Source: HR10 sp964615335
GTDB lineage: Bacteria > Acidobacteriota > Blastocatellia > HR10
DNA length: 64,000 nucleotides
Direction: 5' to 3'
Assembly (NCBI GenBank): GCA_964615335.1
Contig: CAZTMT010000014.1
Coordinates: 23,103 to 87,102 of the forward strand
In this document: positions 44,275-54,317 of the stretch, piece after piece
Position numbering within the stretch: position 1 is the stretch's first letter
Layout of the letters: each line of letters begins with the position of its first letter
Position numbers and translations under genes: made by a program
Notes under the pieces: model-generated
The model's input: the letters and a program-made list of their open reading frames with translations, nothing else
The model's database searches: none
Told to the model about the DNA's origin: nothing

Positions 44275-47200
44275 ATGCGGAATCGCGACGAGCATCTCCG
44301 ACGCGCACTGATCCTGTGCTTCGCGCTCTCGGGATTCTGCGGCCTTCTGTACGAAGTACTCTGGATGCGCGTCCTCTCGTCGGTGCTGGGGAACACGCTC
44401 TTTGCGACGAGCCTGGTCCTTTCGGCATTCATGGGCGGGCTGGCCGCGGGGGGGTATCTCTTCGGACGATGGGCGAATCGGTGGTCTGGACCGTCGGAGC
44501 TGCTGCGCGTCTACGCCCTTTTGGAGCTCGGGATCGGACTGTGGGCCTTCCTTTTCCTGTGGAGTCACGCGCGCCTGCATTCCCTTTGGGCCTCCCTCTT
44601 TCCGGTGACGACTCCCAAGATTTTCGCTCTGATTGAATGCGCCGTCAGTGCTCTCCTTCTGCTCCCTCCGACGACACTCATGGGAGGGACTTTCCCTGTC
44701 CTCGGCGCGTTCTTCGGCCGCGAGCGCTTCGAACGACTGGGTGGGGATATTGGTCGGTTGTACGCCGCCAATACTTTCGGAGCTGCTCTGGGCAGCGCGA
44801 GTGCGGGCTTCTTCCTTATTCCTGCTCTGGGACTGCGCAGATCACAAGAGATGGCCGCGGCCATGAATCTGCTCATCGCTGCTTTCGCGTGGGGACTCGC
44901 GCGCGTCTATTCGCCATCCGATGAGGCGAAGGTTCTCCCCAGGGAGGAGACGGCTGGGCGACAGATCGCCCCCATATCTTCTGACAAAACCGTCGCTCCT
45001 TTGCTGCTCATCTTTTTCCTCTCAGGATTCATCGCCCTCTCGTATGAAGTCGCCTACACGCGCGTTCTGGCCCTTCTTTTGGGACCGACCGTTTACGGCT
45101 TCAGCACGATGTTAACTCTCTTCATCTTGGGACTGGCACTGGGAAGTCGCCTCTCGGCCCTTCGAGCCGATCGGTGGAGCGCACAAAAGGCTCGCGGGAT
45201 CCTGGCCAGCCTCTACATCGCCTCCGGAGCGGCAGTCGCGGCGACTCTTCCCCTTCTGAATCACCTGCCGATTCTGGTGGGCGAGATCGCCCGAACGTAT
45301 GCCGATGACTACGTGCGCCTCCAACTGTTTCAGGTCCTCATGATCGCCGGCCTTCTGCTCATCCCGACGACGCTCTGGGGCGCCGCCTTCCCCCTGGTCG
45401 TGAAACTCTATGTCCGGGAGAGGGAGATTCTGAGCGAACGTTTGGGGCGGGCTCTGGCCGCCAATACCCTAGGAGCCGTGGGGGGCTCTCTGCTGACGGG
45501 ATTTCTCCTGATCCCGCGACTGGGAATGGAGCGCACGTTCTGGACCGGCATTCTTCTTGGTGCGGGGATGGGAGGTGCGCTCTTTCTGGGGCTCCCGCTC
45601 TCCCGGTGGGTTCGAGCGGGACTGGCCGTTATCCCCTCAGGACTTCTTCTCCTCCTTCTCGCCCTGCTGCCGCACTGGGATATGGAACGGCTCCTGGCCG
45701 GAACGTATAAATACGCGCCGTATTACGAGAACCTCGACGTGGACGTCATGGCCCATCGCGGTGAATTACTCTTCTACAAAGAGGGAGCGATCGCGACCGT
45801 CGCCGTTCGCCGTGTGGGAGCCGAACACTGGCTCTCTCTGGACGGAAAGGTGGATGCCAGCGATGGCGGGGCTGATATGCTGACTCAGAAGCTGCTGGCT
45901 CATCTTCCCCTGCTAGTCGCCGATTCCCCGCGGCGCGTCGGCATCCTCGGCCTGGGAAGCGGAGTGACGGTCGGGGCCGCCCTGAAGCATCCCGTTCAAG
46001 AGGTGGACGTCCTGGAGATTTCGCCCGAAGTCGTGCAGGCTTCCCGATTCTTCGAACACGTCAACGAGCGCGCCCTGCAGGACCCGCGCGTGCGCCTCAT
46101 CCTGGGCGATGGGCGCAAGCACCTGCTTCTCACAACACGCGCGTATGACGTCTTCATCTCCGAACCTTCGAATCCCTGGATGGCAGGCATGGGCGCGCTG
46201 TTCACCCGCGAGTTCTTCGAGCTGGTGCGCGAACGGTTGACCGAACGCGGGATCGTCTGCCAGTGGCTCCACAGCTACAACATGTCTCTTCGAGACCTGA
46301 AGATCGTGCTGCGAACGTTCCATTCGGTCTTCCCCCGAGCCTTCCTCTGGGCGCTCAATGAGAACGACCTCCTTCTGCTCGGAGCGAAGGATCCCGCTTT
46401 CGATCTGGATCTGGAGCGGATCGCGCGACGTGTCCAATATCCCGCAGTCCGCGAAGACCTCCGACGGTTGGGATGTCAGGACCTGTACGCCCTGTTGAGC
46501 CTGTATGTGATGCATGGGGAAGACATCGAGCGCTTCGCGCGCGGAGTGCCTTGGCATACGGACGACCATCCTCTTCTGGAATTCTCCAGTCCGCGCTTCA
46601 TGCACGCGCAAACGAGCCTGTCGAATTCCCGCGCTCTGCTCGAATTTTCGCGTTCCCTGCCTCCGCCGCGTGCCGTTCGTGAGGTTCTGGAGCGAGCCAC
46701 CTGGGAACACTTTCAGAACAAGGGCCGGATGTACGAGCAAGCTGAGAGCTTCGCTCTGGCCTTCCGCGAATACCGGAGGGCCATTGAGAGAAATCCGCGC
46801 GCGCGCGAAGCTCTGGACGGACTTCGGCGCGTCGCCCGCACGCGCGAACACCGAGAGGAAGCGAAACGGATTTATGAGGAATTGCTCGCCCAAGATGCGA
46901 ACAATGGGGAAGCCCGTCTCGCCCTGGCCGCGTGGTATGAGGGGGAGCAACGCTATTCCGAATGTCTCGCTCTTTTTCAAGGCGCGCCGCTTGGGATTCC
47001 CGAGGAGACCCGCGGGCTGGAGCGTCAGGCCGCGTGCGCCGCAGGAGCCCAGGAGCCGACTCTTCTTGAAGCGATCGGCCAACGATGGCTTCGGGCCGAT
47101 CCCGGAAGCGGCCTCGCGCGCTTTTACCTGGCACTCGCGCGATTTCACCAGAGGGAATGGGACGACGCCCTGCGGCTCGTTCAAGAGAGCCGGCGCGCCG

Positions 47201-47550
47201 ATCCGCGACATTTCCAGGCTCACACGCTTCTGGCCATGATCTACGCTGAGATGGGGCAGACTCGCCACGCGGAAGCCACGTTCCGGGAGATCCTACGTCT
47301 CCATCCTCACCAGGCGCTGGCCTACTACAACTACGGGCTTTTTCTGCTGGACGCGGGGCGATGGGAGGACGCCCGCGAGAACTTCCGAAAGGCGCTCGAC
47401 TACGATCCCTCTCATCTGGAGAGCTACCTTGGGCTCGCGGAAGCGTCTCTGCGAGGCGGGCAGAGAGAAGAGGCGCGCCGCTGGGCCGAACGCGCTCTGC
47501 GCCTGGACCCACACAACGCCCTCGCTCGGGAGATTCTGAGATCGCCTTGA
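44275..47550 (+). CDS. Fused membrane transporter-like / spermidine synthase-like / TPR protein
   Basis: 1091 residues in three parts. Residues 1 to about 470 hold some 12-14 membrane helices of the MFS-like type found fused to SpeE homologues (SGFCGLLYEVLWMRVLSSVLG, then a second copy SGFIALSYEVAYTRVLALLLG). Residues about 540-700 are a spermidine-synthase-like Rossmann domain: GILGLGSGVTVGAALKH, VDVLEISPEV, and SEPSNPWMAGMGALFTREFF. The usual aminopropyl-acceptor Asp region (YDVIxxDxxDP) is YDVFISEPSNP, so polyamine synthesis is doubtful. Residues about 800-1090 are TPRs. Such fusions are common in Acidobacteriota and related phyla; function unproven. It stands alone between divergent and convergent genes. 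Confidence 0.85.
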   Translation: MRNRDEHLRRALILCFALSGFCGLLYEVLWMRVLSSVLGNTLFATSLVLSAFMGGLAAGGYLFGRWANRWSGPSELLRVYALLELGIGLWAFLFLWSHARLHSLWASLFPVTTPKIFALIECAVSALLLLPPTTLMGGTFPVLGAFFGRERFERLGGDIGRLYAANTFGAALGSASAGFFLIPALGLRRSQEMAAAMNLLIAAFAWGLARVYSPSDEAKVLPREETAGRQIAPISSDKTVAPLLLIFFLSGFIALSYEVAYTRVLALLLGPTVYGFSTMLTLFILGLALGSRLSALRADRWSAQKARGILASLYIASGAAVAATLPLLNHLPILVGEIARTYADDYVRLQLFQVLMIAGLLLIPTTLWGAAFPLVVKLYVREREILSERLGRALAANTLGAVGGSLLTGFLLIPRLGMERTFWTGILLGAGMGGALFLGLPLSRWVRAGLAVIPSGLLLLLLALLPHWDMERLLAGTYKYAPYYENLDVDVMAHRGELLFYKEGAIATVAVRRVGAEHWLSLDGKVDASDGGADMLTQKLLAHLPLLVADSPRRVGILGLGSGVTVGAALKHPVQEVDVLEISPEVVQASRFFEHVNERALQDPRVRLILGDGRKHLLLTTRAYDVFISEPSNPWMAGMGALFTREFFELVRERLTERGIVCQWLHSYNMSLRDLKIVLRTFHSVFPRAFLWALNENDLLLLGAKDPAFDLDLERIARRVQYPAVREDLRRLGCQDLYALLSLYVMHGEDIERFARGVPWHTDDHPLLEFSSPRFMHAQTSLSNSRALLEFSRSLPPPRAVREVLERATWEHFQNKGRMYEQAESFALAFREYRRAIERNPRAREALDGLRRVARTREHREEAKRIYEELLAQDANNGEARLALAAWYEGEQRYSECLALFQGAPLGIPEETRGLERQAACAAGAQEPTLLEAIGQRWLRADPGSGLARFYLALARFHQREWDDALRLVQESRRADPRHFQAHTLLAMIYAEMGQTRHAEATFREILRLHPHQALAYYNYGLFLLDAGRWEDARENFRKALDYDPSHLESYLGLAEASLRGGQREEARRWAERALRLDPHNALAREILRSP

Positions 47551-47662
47551 ACGAGCGGCTCGCAGTTCGGGATGCAAATGCCGATTTTCCCTCCCATTAG
47601 CCCCGGTGAGGACCTGGCACGTTTCTGGCGAAGAAACACACCGCGCCCCTTGGGTCACTTCA

Positions 47663-47696
47663 GAGCCCCCGCCGGCTCGCGAGTCGGCGGGGGCTC
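47663..47696. terminator. Strong hairpin between convergent genes
   Basis: GAGCCCCCGCCG (47663-47674) and CGGCGGGGGCTC (47685-47696) form a perfect 12-bp stem with a 10-base loop. It lies 6 bases past the minus-strand TonB receptor stop and 112 bases past the plus-strand stop, as expected of a shared terminator; no T-run. Confidence 0.7.
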
Positions 47697-47702
47697 CATC
47701 CC

Positions 47703-50700
47703 TCAGAAGATCAGCTTGAGCGCCAGTTGCACCAGACGCGGATCCGCCGCGGCCGTGACCTTTCCGAAAAGCGGTGTGTCGAAGAAGCGCTCGGGATTGA
47801 AGAGGTTCGGGTGGTTGAAGAGGTTGAAGATCTCGGCGCGGAATTGGAGATTGACCTGTTCCGTCAGATGCGTGTTTTTGATCACGGAGAAATCAAAATT
47901 CACCCAGCCGGGACCCGGAAGAATATTTCGTCCGGCATTCCCGAAACGATACGGAGGTTGCAGAACAAATGCCGTCGGATCCCAGAATTGATTCGGCGTC
48001 GGATTTTTCACCTTCACCTCCCGGGCTACTCGATCCGGCCGATCGCGGAAGACGCCTGTGTTGCTCCGATCAATGGTGAGTTGAATATCCGAGGGCATCC
48101 CCGATTGCAGCGTCGTGATCCCCGTGATCTCCCATCCGGAGACCAGATGGCCAGCCAGTCCCGTGAGACCGCTCCCGTAGGCCTGTCCGCGCCCGAAAGG
48201 AAGCTGGATCAAATAACTCAACGAGAATCGATGCCGCATGTCGTAGGAAGAAAGCCCCTTCTCGGCGCGCAGGTTGTTCCCGTCCTGAGCGTTGTTCGTC
48301 GTATGGGCGTTTCCGGCATAGGCGGAGTTGGAATCAATGGACTTGGAGAGAGTATAGGCGAGCAGGAAACCGAAGTTCTTCGCGAAGCGCTTATCCGCCT
48401 TGACCTGAAGCGAATGATATGTCGAATGGCCGCTCGATTCGATCCCGTTGATGCTGCCGAACATCGGATACGGACGTCGCGGCTGGACGGGTCCCGGAGC
48501 CGGCCGCGGCTGATTGATCTGGCGCTGACGATACAGATGCGTCCCCTTCGATCCCAAGTATCCCACTTCCACCAGCAGATCTCCCAGCACCTGCCGCTGG
48601 ATGTTCAGGCTCCATTGCTGGACATATCCGTCGCGGAAGTTCTTGGCGAAGAAATTCGGCGACGGCAGAAGCGGAACGCCCGCCTCGGCCGGGAAGGGAT
48701 TCTCCAATGTCAGCTTGGGAACGGCCGGGTCGCTCAAGAAGAGATTGAATTCGTAATGAGGCGGATTCAGGCGCAATCCCAGGATCGTGTTGAGGATGGT
48801 GCGGTCATAGTAGATCCCGTAGCCTCCGCGAATGGCCATCTTCCCATCTCCGAACACGTCATAGGCGAACCCGAAACGCGGACCGAAATTGTTCGGATCG
48901 TTGTCATATGTGGATCGCGAGATGCCCTCCCGACCGGCCAGCACCAACCGAGGAGGATTCGTATAGAAGTTGGTGAAACGGTCCTTCTTCTCGACATAGG
49001 GCGTATTGTACTCATAGCGCAGGCCCAGGTTGAGCGTGAGCCGAGGCGTCACCTTCCAATCGTCCTGGATGTAGAAATCGTAAGACTGTTGGTAATTCGT
49101 GAAATCCGATGCGCCCACGCCCCGGAAGCTGCTCACGGGATATCCCAGCAGCAGATCGGCGATCGGATGGCCGCTGAATTGACCAGTGAAGGTGAAGGAC
49201 CCACGCGCCGAAGCGTCCAGGAAGAAGTTCCCGAAGCGATAGAACCAGAGATCGGTTCCGAACTTGAGCGTGTGCCGCCCTTTGAGGACGTGCAGCGATT
49301 CCGAGATCTGATAGGTGACTCCCGGCCCTCCCTGCGGCAAGTTCGTCGCATCCCCGATGTTGATGAATCCCGTCACCGTGAAGAGCGGCCACCCCGTATT
49401 CCGCGGCAGGTTCGTCAGGCCGGGAATCCCCAGCTCGCGTACCATGTTCCTCCGCTCTTCGGTCTTGTAGTTCAGGGTCCATCGGGTATACCCCACGCGC
49501 AGTTCGTTGATGACGTTCGCCGAGAAGACGTGCGTGTAGCTGCCGCCGAAGGTCTGGAAGCGGGATTCGTCCAGCCGTCCGAAGCCGGGCAAAATCGAGG
49601 GTCCACCGAAGAGATTGATCCCGAAAAACTTGTTGAAGTCGTCAAGGGCATAACGGACGAAGAGCTTGTCGTTGGCCGAGAACTCATGGTCCACCCGTGC
49701 GAAGAGGCGATTCACATCGTTTTTGTTCGGCGGCGAGGAGACGAAGTTCCGCACCGGGTCGGCCTGATTCGGCGCCGGGTACACCTGAGCCACACGCTGA
49801 CCGATCCGACTCATGCGTTCGGGCGGAATGATGTTCCCCGGGAAAGGTTGGCCCGTCAGCGGATCTCGAATCACGGTCCCCGGAAGCAAGGCCGAGAAAT
49901 CCCCCCGCACCATGGCCGGCGTGGGCACGCGCCCGACGCGCGTCGTCACATCGCGCAGACGCGTCCCCTCGAACCCCACGAAGAAGAAGTTGCGATTCTT
50001 CACTACCGGTCCCCCGAGCGTGAACCCGAACTGATTCCGCTTATAGGGTGGTTTCACAGCATCGAAGAAGTTCCGCGCAGCCATCGCATTGTGGCGCAGG
50101 AACCAAAAGAGCGATCCGTGAAACTCATTGGTCCCTGACTTGCTCACGACATTCATCTGCGCGCCGGCCGCTCGCCCGAACTCGGCCGAATATCGCGCCG
50201 ATTGAAGCCGGAATTCACGGACGGTGTCAATGATCGGGCTCACGGAGAACTGACCGATGGCGCGATCCGTCTGATCAATGCCATCCAGATAAAACGAGTT
50301 CGAATGCTCGCGCATCCCGTGCGCATAGATGGCTCCCCCTTGCGTCCCCAGTTGCGAACCGCGCACGGCTGGAACGACTCCGGGGACGAGCAGATTCAGT
50401 TGCAAGACCTCTCGTCCGTTGAGCGGCAGTTCGAGAACGCGCTTCTCATCAATGACGCTCCCTACCGAAGAGCTTTTGCTCTCGACGAGCGAGACCTCGC
50501 CCGTCACAAGAATCTCTTCGGTGATCTGTCCGACGCGCAGTGTGAAATCCACGACGGCGATCTGCTGGACCTGAAGGAGAATACCCACGCGCACCTCCTT
50601 CTTGAATCCCGCCATCTCGGCCGAGACCTGATACTCTCCGGGCAAGAGGAGTGGAATCTGGTACGCGCCCGCCTCATCGGTTGTCGTCGTGCGCGTCGAA

Positions 50701-50861
50701 CCGGTCTTCACATTAGTCACTGTGACCGTGGCGCCCGAGATGACCGCGCCTGTCTCATCCCGAACAACTCCCATGATGGTCCCCGTCGGCGTCTGAGCCC
50801 TCAGCCCGATCGCGCCGACGAGTACCGTTCCGACAATTGCTAACGCAAGGTGGCTTTTCAT
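47703..50861 (-). CDS. TonB-dependent outer-membrane receptor, Oar-like (second copy type)
   Basis: 1052 residues. The signal peptide ends near LRAQ, the carboxypeptidase-regulatory domain runs about 25-110 (IMGVVRDETGAVISGATVTV), the plug has LPLNGREVLQLNLLVPG and YLDGIDQTD, and the barrel ends LVQLALKLIF. This is the acidobacterial Oar-like form with LNGR and FFVGFEGTR motifs, quite different from the receptor at 41.2 kb. Its start overlaps the stop of the DUF1028 gene (ATGA), so both are made from one message. Substrate unknown. Confidence 0.93.
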   Translation of the reverse strand: MKSHLALAIVGTVLVGAIGLRAQTPTGTIMGVVRDETGAVISGATVTVTNVKTGSTRTTTTDEAGAYQIPLLLPGEYQVSAEMAGFKKEVRVGILLQVQQIAVVDFTLRVGQITEEILVTGEVSLVESKSSSVGSVIDEKRVLELPLNGREVLQLNLLVPGVVPAVRGSQLGTQGGAIYAHGMREHSNSFYLDGIDQTDRAIGQFSVSPIIDTVREFRLQSARYSAEFGRAAGAQMNVVSKSGTNEFHGSLFWFLRHNAMAARNFFDAVKPPYKRNQFGFTLGGPVVKNRNFFFVGFEGTRLRDVTTRVGRVPTPAMVRGDFSALLPGTVIRDPLTGQPFPGNIIPPERMSRIGQRVAQVYPAPNQADPVRNFVSSPPNKNDVNRLFARVDHEFSANDKLFVRYALDDFNKFFGINLFGGPSILPGFGRLDESRFQTFGGSYTHVFSANVINELRVGYTRWTLNYKTEERRNMVRELGIPGLTNLPRNTGWPLFTVTGFINIGDATNLPQGGPGVTYQISESLHVLKGRHTLKFGTDLWFYRFGNFFLDASARGSFTFTGQFSGHPIADLLLGYPVSSFRGVGASDFTNYQQSYDFYIQDDWKVTPRLTLNLGLRYEYNTPYVEKKDRFTNFYTNPPRLVLAGREGISRSTYDNDPNNFGPRFGFAYDVFGDGKMAIRGGYGIYYDRTILNTILGLRLNPPHYEFNLFLSDPAVPKLTLENPFPAEAGVPLLPSPNFFAKNFRDGYVQQWSLNIQRQVLGDLLVEVGYLGSKGTHLYRQRQINQPRPAPGPVQPRRPYPMFGSINGIESSGHSTYHSLQVKADKRFAKNFGFLLAYTLSKSIDSNSAYAGNAHTTNNAQDGNNLRAEKGLSSYDMRHRFSLSYLIQLPFGRGQAYGSGLTGLAGHLVSGWEITGITTLQSGMPSDIQLTIDRSNTGVFRDRPDRVAREVKVKNPTPNQFWDPTAFVLQPPYRFGNAGRNILPGPGWVNFDFSVIKNTHLTEQVNLQFRAEIFNLFNHPNLFNPERFFDTPLFGKVTAAADPRLVQLALKLIF

Positions 50862-51850
50862 GGTCGCGTCCCTCCTTTCTGAGAGAGGAGTGTGTGAAAC
50901 CTCGGATCCCTCTTCACTTTTTCAAACGATGGATCGTTCTGTGCCAGAAGTCGAAACGAGGGAGTGAGGGCGATGGCCCGCCGAAGCGCCTGGAGCGCTT
51001 CCGCTGGACGATCCGCTTTCGCCAGCAAAGCGGCGAGGCGGTAGTGCTTCTCCCCGTCTTGCGGATCCCGCTCGACGACCTCCCGGACCAGGCGGATCGC
51101 GTCCTCCAGCCTGCCTTCTCCTTCCAGCGCCAGAGCGCGATACATTTGCAGCGTCAACCGGTATCGCGCAAGAAGTCGTTGCAGCTCCTCGATGGGGCGC
51201 GGATGATCGTCCACGCGCAGATCAATATAGCGATCGCTACCTCCAAAACCCGCTCCTTTGCGCACGACCAGCAGTCCGGCCGACTGTTGTCCCCGCGCAT
51301 CACCTCCGGCCGCTTGCCCGGCGGCCAGAGCCGCCACGAGCCGATCGGCCAGATCTCCTCGCGCCGTCTCGAACGCTCTTCCCATCGCACGCACCACTTC
51401 CTCTCCGACCAGAATATTTCCCTGCGCACTGTAATTCGGCCCGGCGACAGCCCCCGCCCAGGGGATGCACCGGCTCCCCGTGAAATGGGCCACATTCCCC
51501 CGCGCATCAATGACGGCCAATTGCCTCCGCTCTCGATCAGGATCCGCTTCGGTCAATCGGCGAACGACTTCCGACGCCGTCAGCCCCTGCTCCAGAAGCT
51601 TCAACCCTTCCGGGCCATAGGAATAGTTGGCGAAAGCTTGCGTTGCAATAGCTCCCACGCCTGCTTTCGCCCAGGGGACGATCGCCGCCGCATTGAAGAA
51701 CTTCGACTGCACGGCAACCCCAAGATCGCCCGTCTCCGGATCGCGAGCGACAATGGAGAAGGTCGCTACAACTGGTTCTCCTCCCATCGAGCGAGGGAAA
51801 AGCCACAAGGCGAGAAGGACGAAAGCTCTCACAAACGGTCGAATCCACAT
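50858..51850 (-). CDS. Exported DUF1028 (Ntn-hydrolase-like) protein with C-terminal TPRs
   Basis: 330 residues. After a signal peptide (about 1-25) comes the DUF1028 domain at about 28-225: FSIVARDPETGDLGVAVQSK, then WAKAGVGAIATQAFAN and ERRQLAVIDARGNVAHFTG. This family has a putative Ntn-hydrolase fold and unknown activity. The last 100 residues are TPR-like (EGRLEDAIRLVREVVERDP). The ATG at 51850 follows GGGAGGGGAAG. It overlaps the TonB receptor gene downstream, suggesting the pair handles the same extracellular substrate. Confidence 0.85.
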   Translation of the reverse strand: MWIRPFVRAFVLLALWLFPRSMGGEPVVATFSIVARDPETGDLGVAVQSKFFNAAAIVPWAKAGVGAIATQAFANYSYGPEGLKLLEQGLTASEVVRRLTEADPDRERRQLAVIDARGNVAHFTGSRCIPWAGAVAGPNYSAQGNILVGEEVVRAMGRAFETARGDLADRLVAALAAGQAAGGDARGQQSAGLLVVRKGAGFGGSDRYIDLRVDDHPRPIEELQRLLARYRLTLQMYRALALEGEGRLEDAIRLVREVVERDPQDGEKHYRLAALLAKADRPAEALQALRRAIALTPSFRLLAQNDPSFEKVKRDPRFHTLLSQKGGTRP

Positions 51851-51885
51851 CGCTTCCCCTCCCACGACACCTTTGAGGCGGCTGT

Positions 51886-51915
51886 ATTATACTACACTCT
51901 TAGGTTGGAAGGCAA
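51886..51915 (-). promoter_or_regulatory. Promoter of the DUF1028-TonB receptor operon
   Basis: Minus strand: TTGCCT (51915-51910), 18 bases, perfect TATAAT (51891-51886), 35 bases ahead of the ATG. Confidence 0.55.
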
Positions 51916-52037
51916 CAGGATCGGAAATTTCGCCGTTGCCGGCGAGTTTTCATCGCACGGTCCAACTCCGGTCCCGAGGAAGCTCGATTTCCTGCTTCCC
52001 GGGTGACGTGAGCTGACACGGCAGCCTTGCGGAAGCG

Positions 52038-53642
52038 ATGATCACGACACTGGACTATGCGATTTTGGGAGGCTACTTCGGTGGACTGATCGTGTTCTCC
52101 TACTTCCTGGGGCGGCGCTTCCGGGGGCGAGCCGATTATTTCCTGGGTGGTCGCCGGATGCCGGCCTGGACTATCGGCTGCTCCATCCTGGCGACCCAGG
52201 CCAGCGTCATCAGCATGATCAGCGCGCCGGCATTCGTGGCCCTGCGTCCGGACGGCGGCCTCCGCTGGCTGCAATACGAGTTCGCCGTACCGCTGGCGAT
52301 GATTCCGGTAATGGCCATTCTGGCGCGAGTCTTTCACGGAGCGGGCGTGATCACCGTCTATGAATACCTGGAGCGTCGTTTCGGAACCCCGACGCGATTG
52401 CTCTTCAGCCTGATCTTTCAGATCAGCCGCAGCCTGGCCACAGGCGTGGCCATCTACGCGGCGGCCATCTTGCTCTCGACGATCCTCGGCACCTCACTGT
52501 CCGTTTCGATTCTGCTTGTCGGGGGCATCTGCCTGCTCTATACGACAATGGGGGGGATCGCAGCCGATATCTGGAGCGATGTGATTCAGCTCTTCATCCT
52601 CTGGGCGGGAATTTTTCTCGTGCTCGGCTATGTGCTCAAAGCGGGCGGTGGGTGGGAACACCTGCTCGCCCATGTGCCGACGGACCGATGGCAAGCCCTC
52701 GACCTGACGGCTCATGGGCTGGGCGACGGCGTCACGTTCGGCTTCTGGCCCATGGTGCTCGGCGGGCTCTTTCTCTACAGCTCCTACTACGGATGCGACC
52801 AGAGTCAGATTCAGCGCGTCCTCTCAGCACCCGACATGCGCGCCGCGCGTCGAGCGCTTGTGCTGAACGGAGCGGGACGCTTTCCGATCGTGCTCTCCTA
52901 CATCCTGGTCGGATTGTTCTTCTCCGGATTCGTGCGCGCAGTCCCGGAATTTGCCGCCCTGATCCCGGAAGATCACCCGGACTACATGATTCCCCTCTTC
53001 ATCAAGCACTATCTCCCTTCAGGAGCCACCGGGATCTTGCTGGCCGCCATGTTCGCGGCTGTCATGTCCAGCATTGATTCAGCCTTCAACTCGCTGGCGG
53101 CGGCGACCGTGCAGGACATCTACGCCCGCTACGTGCGCCCGGGCGCCAGTGATCGGCATTACCTGCGGGTGTCCCGAGGGATGACTGTGGGTTGGGGCGT
53201 CCTTTGTACTGGCTTCGCCTTCCTAGTTGGAGGATTGGCACCGACTGTGATCGAAGGTATCAATCAGATTGGCTCCGTGTTTTATGGGCCGATCCTGGCC
53301 GCCTTCCTTCTGGCTATTTTCAGCCGACGGGCGACGGGCGCGGCGGTGATCATCGGGATGCTGAGCGGAGTCGCCGTGAATCTCGGACTTCGGATTGGAT
53401 ACGCCGATCGTGTCTCCTGGCTGTGGTGGAACGCAATCGGATGCTTGACGACCGTGGGCTCAGCGCTCGCGCTGAGCCGCCCAGGGGCTTCCGCTCCCCT
53501 TCAGCCGATCCTCAGCCGAGAGCAGCTTCTACAAGACGCGCGCGCGCACGCCGCCCTCTACGGAAGCCTGATCGCGTATTTCGCGATGATCGTCCTGATC
53601 TCCTATGCGCTGGAGCCTCTGAGCCAATGGCTCCGTTCGTAA
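52038..53642 (+). CDS. Sodium:solute symporter (SSS family)
   Basis: 534 residues and about 13-14 membrane helices. Family features: early FYLGRR-like SYFLGRRFRGRADYFLGGRR, QASVISMISAPAFV, GGIAADIWSDVIQLFI, and the SSS signature region AAMFAAVMSSIDSAFNSLA. It drives uptake of a solute with sodium; substrate cannot be predicted (sugars, proline, pantothenate and sialic acid are all known). Stands alone, divergent from the DUF1028 operon and followed by repeat cluster B. Confidence 0.88.
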   Translation: MITTLDYAILGGYFGGLIVFSYFLGRRFRGRADYFLGGRRMPAWTIGCSILATQASVISMISAPAFVALRPDGGLRWLQYEFAVPLAMIPVMAILARVFHGAGVITVYEYLERRFGTPTRLLFSLIFQISRSLATGVAIYAAAILLSTILGTSLSVSILLVGGICLLYTTMGGIAADIWSDVIQLFILWAGIFLVLGYVLKAGGGWEHLLAHVPTDRWQALDLTAHGLGDGVTFGFWPMVLGGLFLYSSYYGCDQSQIQRVLSAPDMRAARRALVLNGAGRFPIVLSYILVGLFFSGFVRAVPEFAALIPEDHPDYMIPLFIKHYLPSGATGILLAAMFAAVMSSIDSAFNSLAAATVQDIYARYVRPGASDRHYLRVSRGMTVGWGVLCTGFAFLVGGLAPTVIEGINQIGSVFYGPILAAFLLAIFSRRATGAAVIIGMLSGVAVNLGLRIGYADRVSWLWWNAIGCLTTVGSALALSRPGASAPLQPILSREQLLQDARAHAALYGSLIAYFAMIVLISYALEPLSQWLRS

Positions 53643-53699
53643 AATCCCCCGGATGTGAGAAGAGAGTGAGGACAGGGCCTGAAGGTCCTCAACCAAAAT

Positions 53700-54235
53700 C
53701 CTCAAAGGGGCGGAAAAAAGACCTGGAGCGCAAGCCCGTTGAGTTTTGCGGAAACGACATCCATCCGCAGAAAGAAAGCCCGTGCACGCGAGCGACAAAA
53801 AAGAGCCTGGGGCGCGAGCCCATTTTGCGGAACGACCCCCTTCCGCAAAAAGCTCCCGAAGGGAGCGACAGAGAATAGCCCGGGGCGTCAGCCCTTTTAC
53901 GGAACGACATCTTTCCACAGAAAGCCCCCGAAGGGGGCGACAGAGAATAGCCTAGGGCGTCAGCCCTAGGAAACCGCGAGCCCAAAATTTTCTCAAGAGC
54001 CCCCGGAGGGGGCGACACATCGCGTTGTCACCCAACCGGTCGGGTTCATGAACGCCAGGTCACCACATCGGGGGATGCGGGAATGGCGTTATCCCCATCG
54101 TCCGGCTTCTGACCCGGTGTGCCGCCCGCTGGCGCGGGCTCGGGGATAATTGGGGGCTCCGTGTCCTGGGGTTCCGCTGGCGCTTCACCCCAGGCTATTC
54201 TCTGTCGCCCTCTTTGAGGGCTCTCTGGTGATAGG
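53700..54235. repeat. Dispersed repeat cluster B
   Basis: Same build as cluster A and same orientation. Three or so left-arm modules (near 53800, 53865, 53937, each with GCGACAGAGAATAGCC or GCGACAAAAAAGAGCC) lead to the core at 53969-54195, then one right-arm module (CCAGGCTATTCTCTGTCG). By eye the core is over 90% identical to that of cluster A, 18 kb away; both keep GAGCCCAAAATTTTCTCAAG and CGGGGATAATTGGGG. No gene is supported here. Confidence 0.85.
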
Positions 54236-54248
54236 CTGCCGAACTTTT

Positions 54249-54278
54249 TTGACAGTCCCTCGGCGGAAGCTCTAAAGT
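54249..54278 (+). promoter_or_regulatory. Promoter of the small basic protein gene
   Basis: A perfect TTGACA (54249-54254), 18 bases, TAAAGT (54273-54278), some 40 bases before the ATG at 54318. It directly abuts the end of repeat cluster B. Confidence 0.55.
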
Positions 54279-54317
54279 ATCCCTACTCCGCACAGGCTTT
54301 CGTGAGGAGAGGGATCT

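Noticed and set aside
47727..50138. Plus-strand frame of 803 codons
   Set aside because: Antisense shadow of the second TonB receptor.
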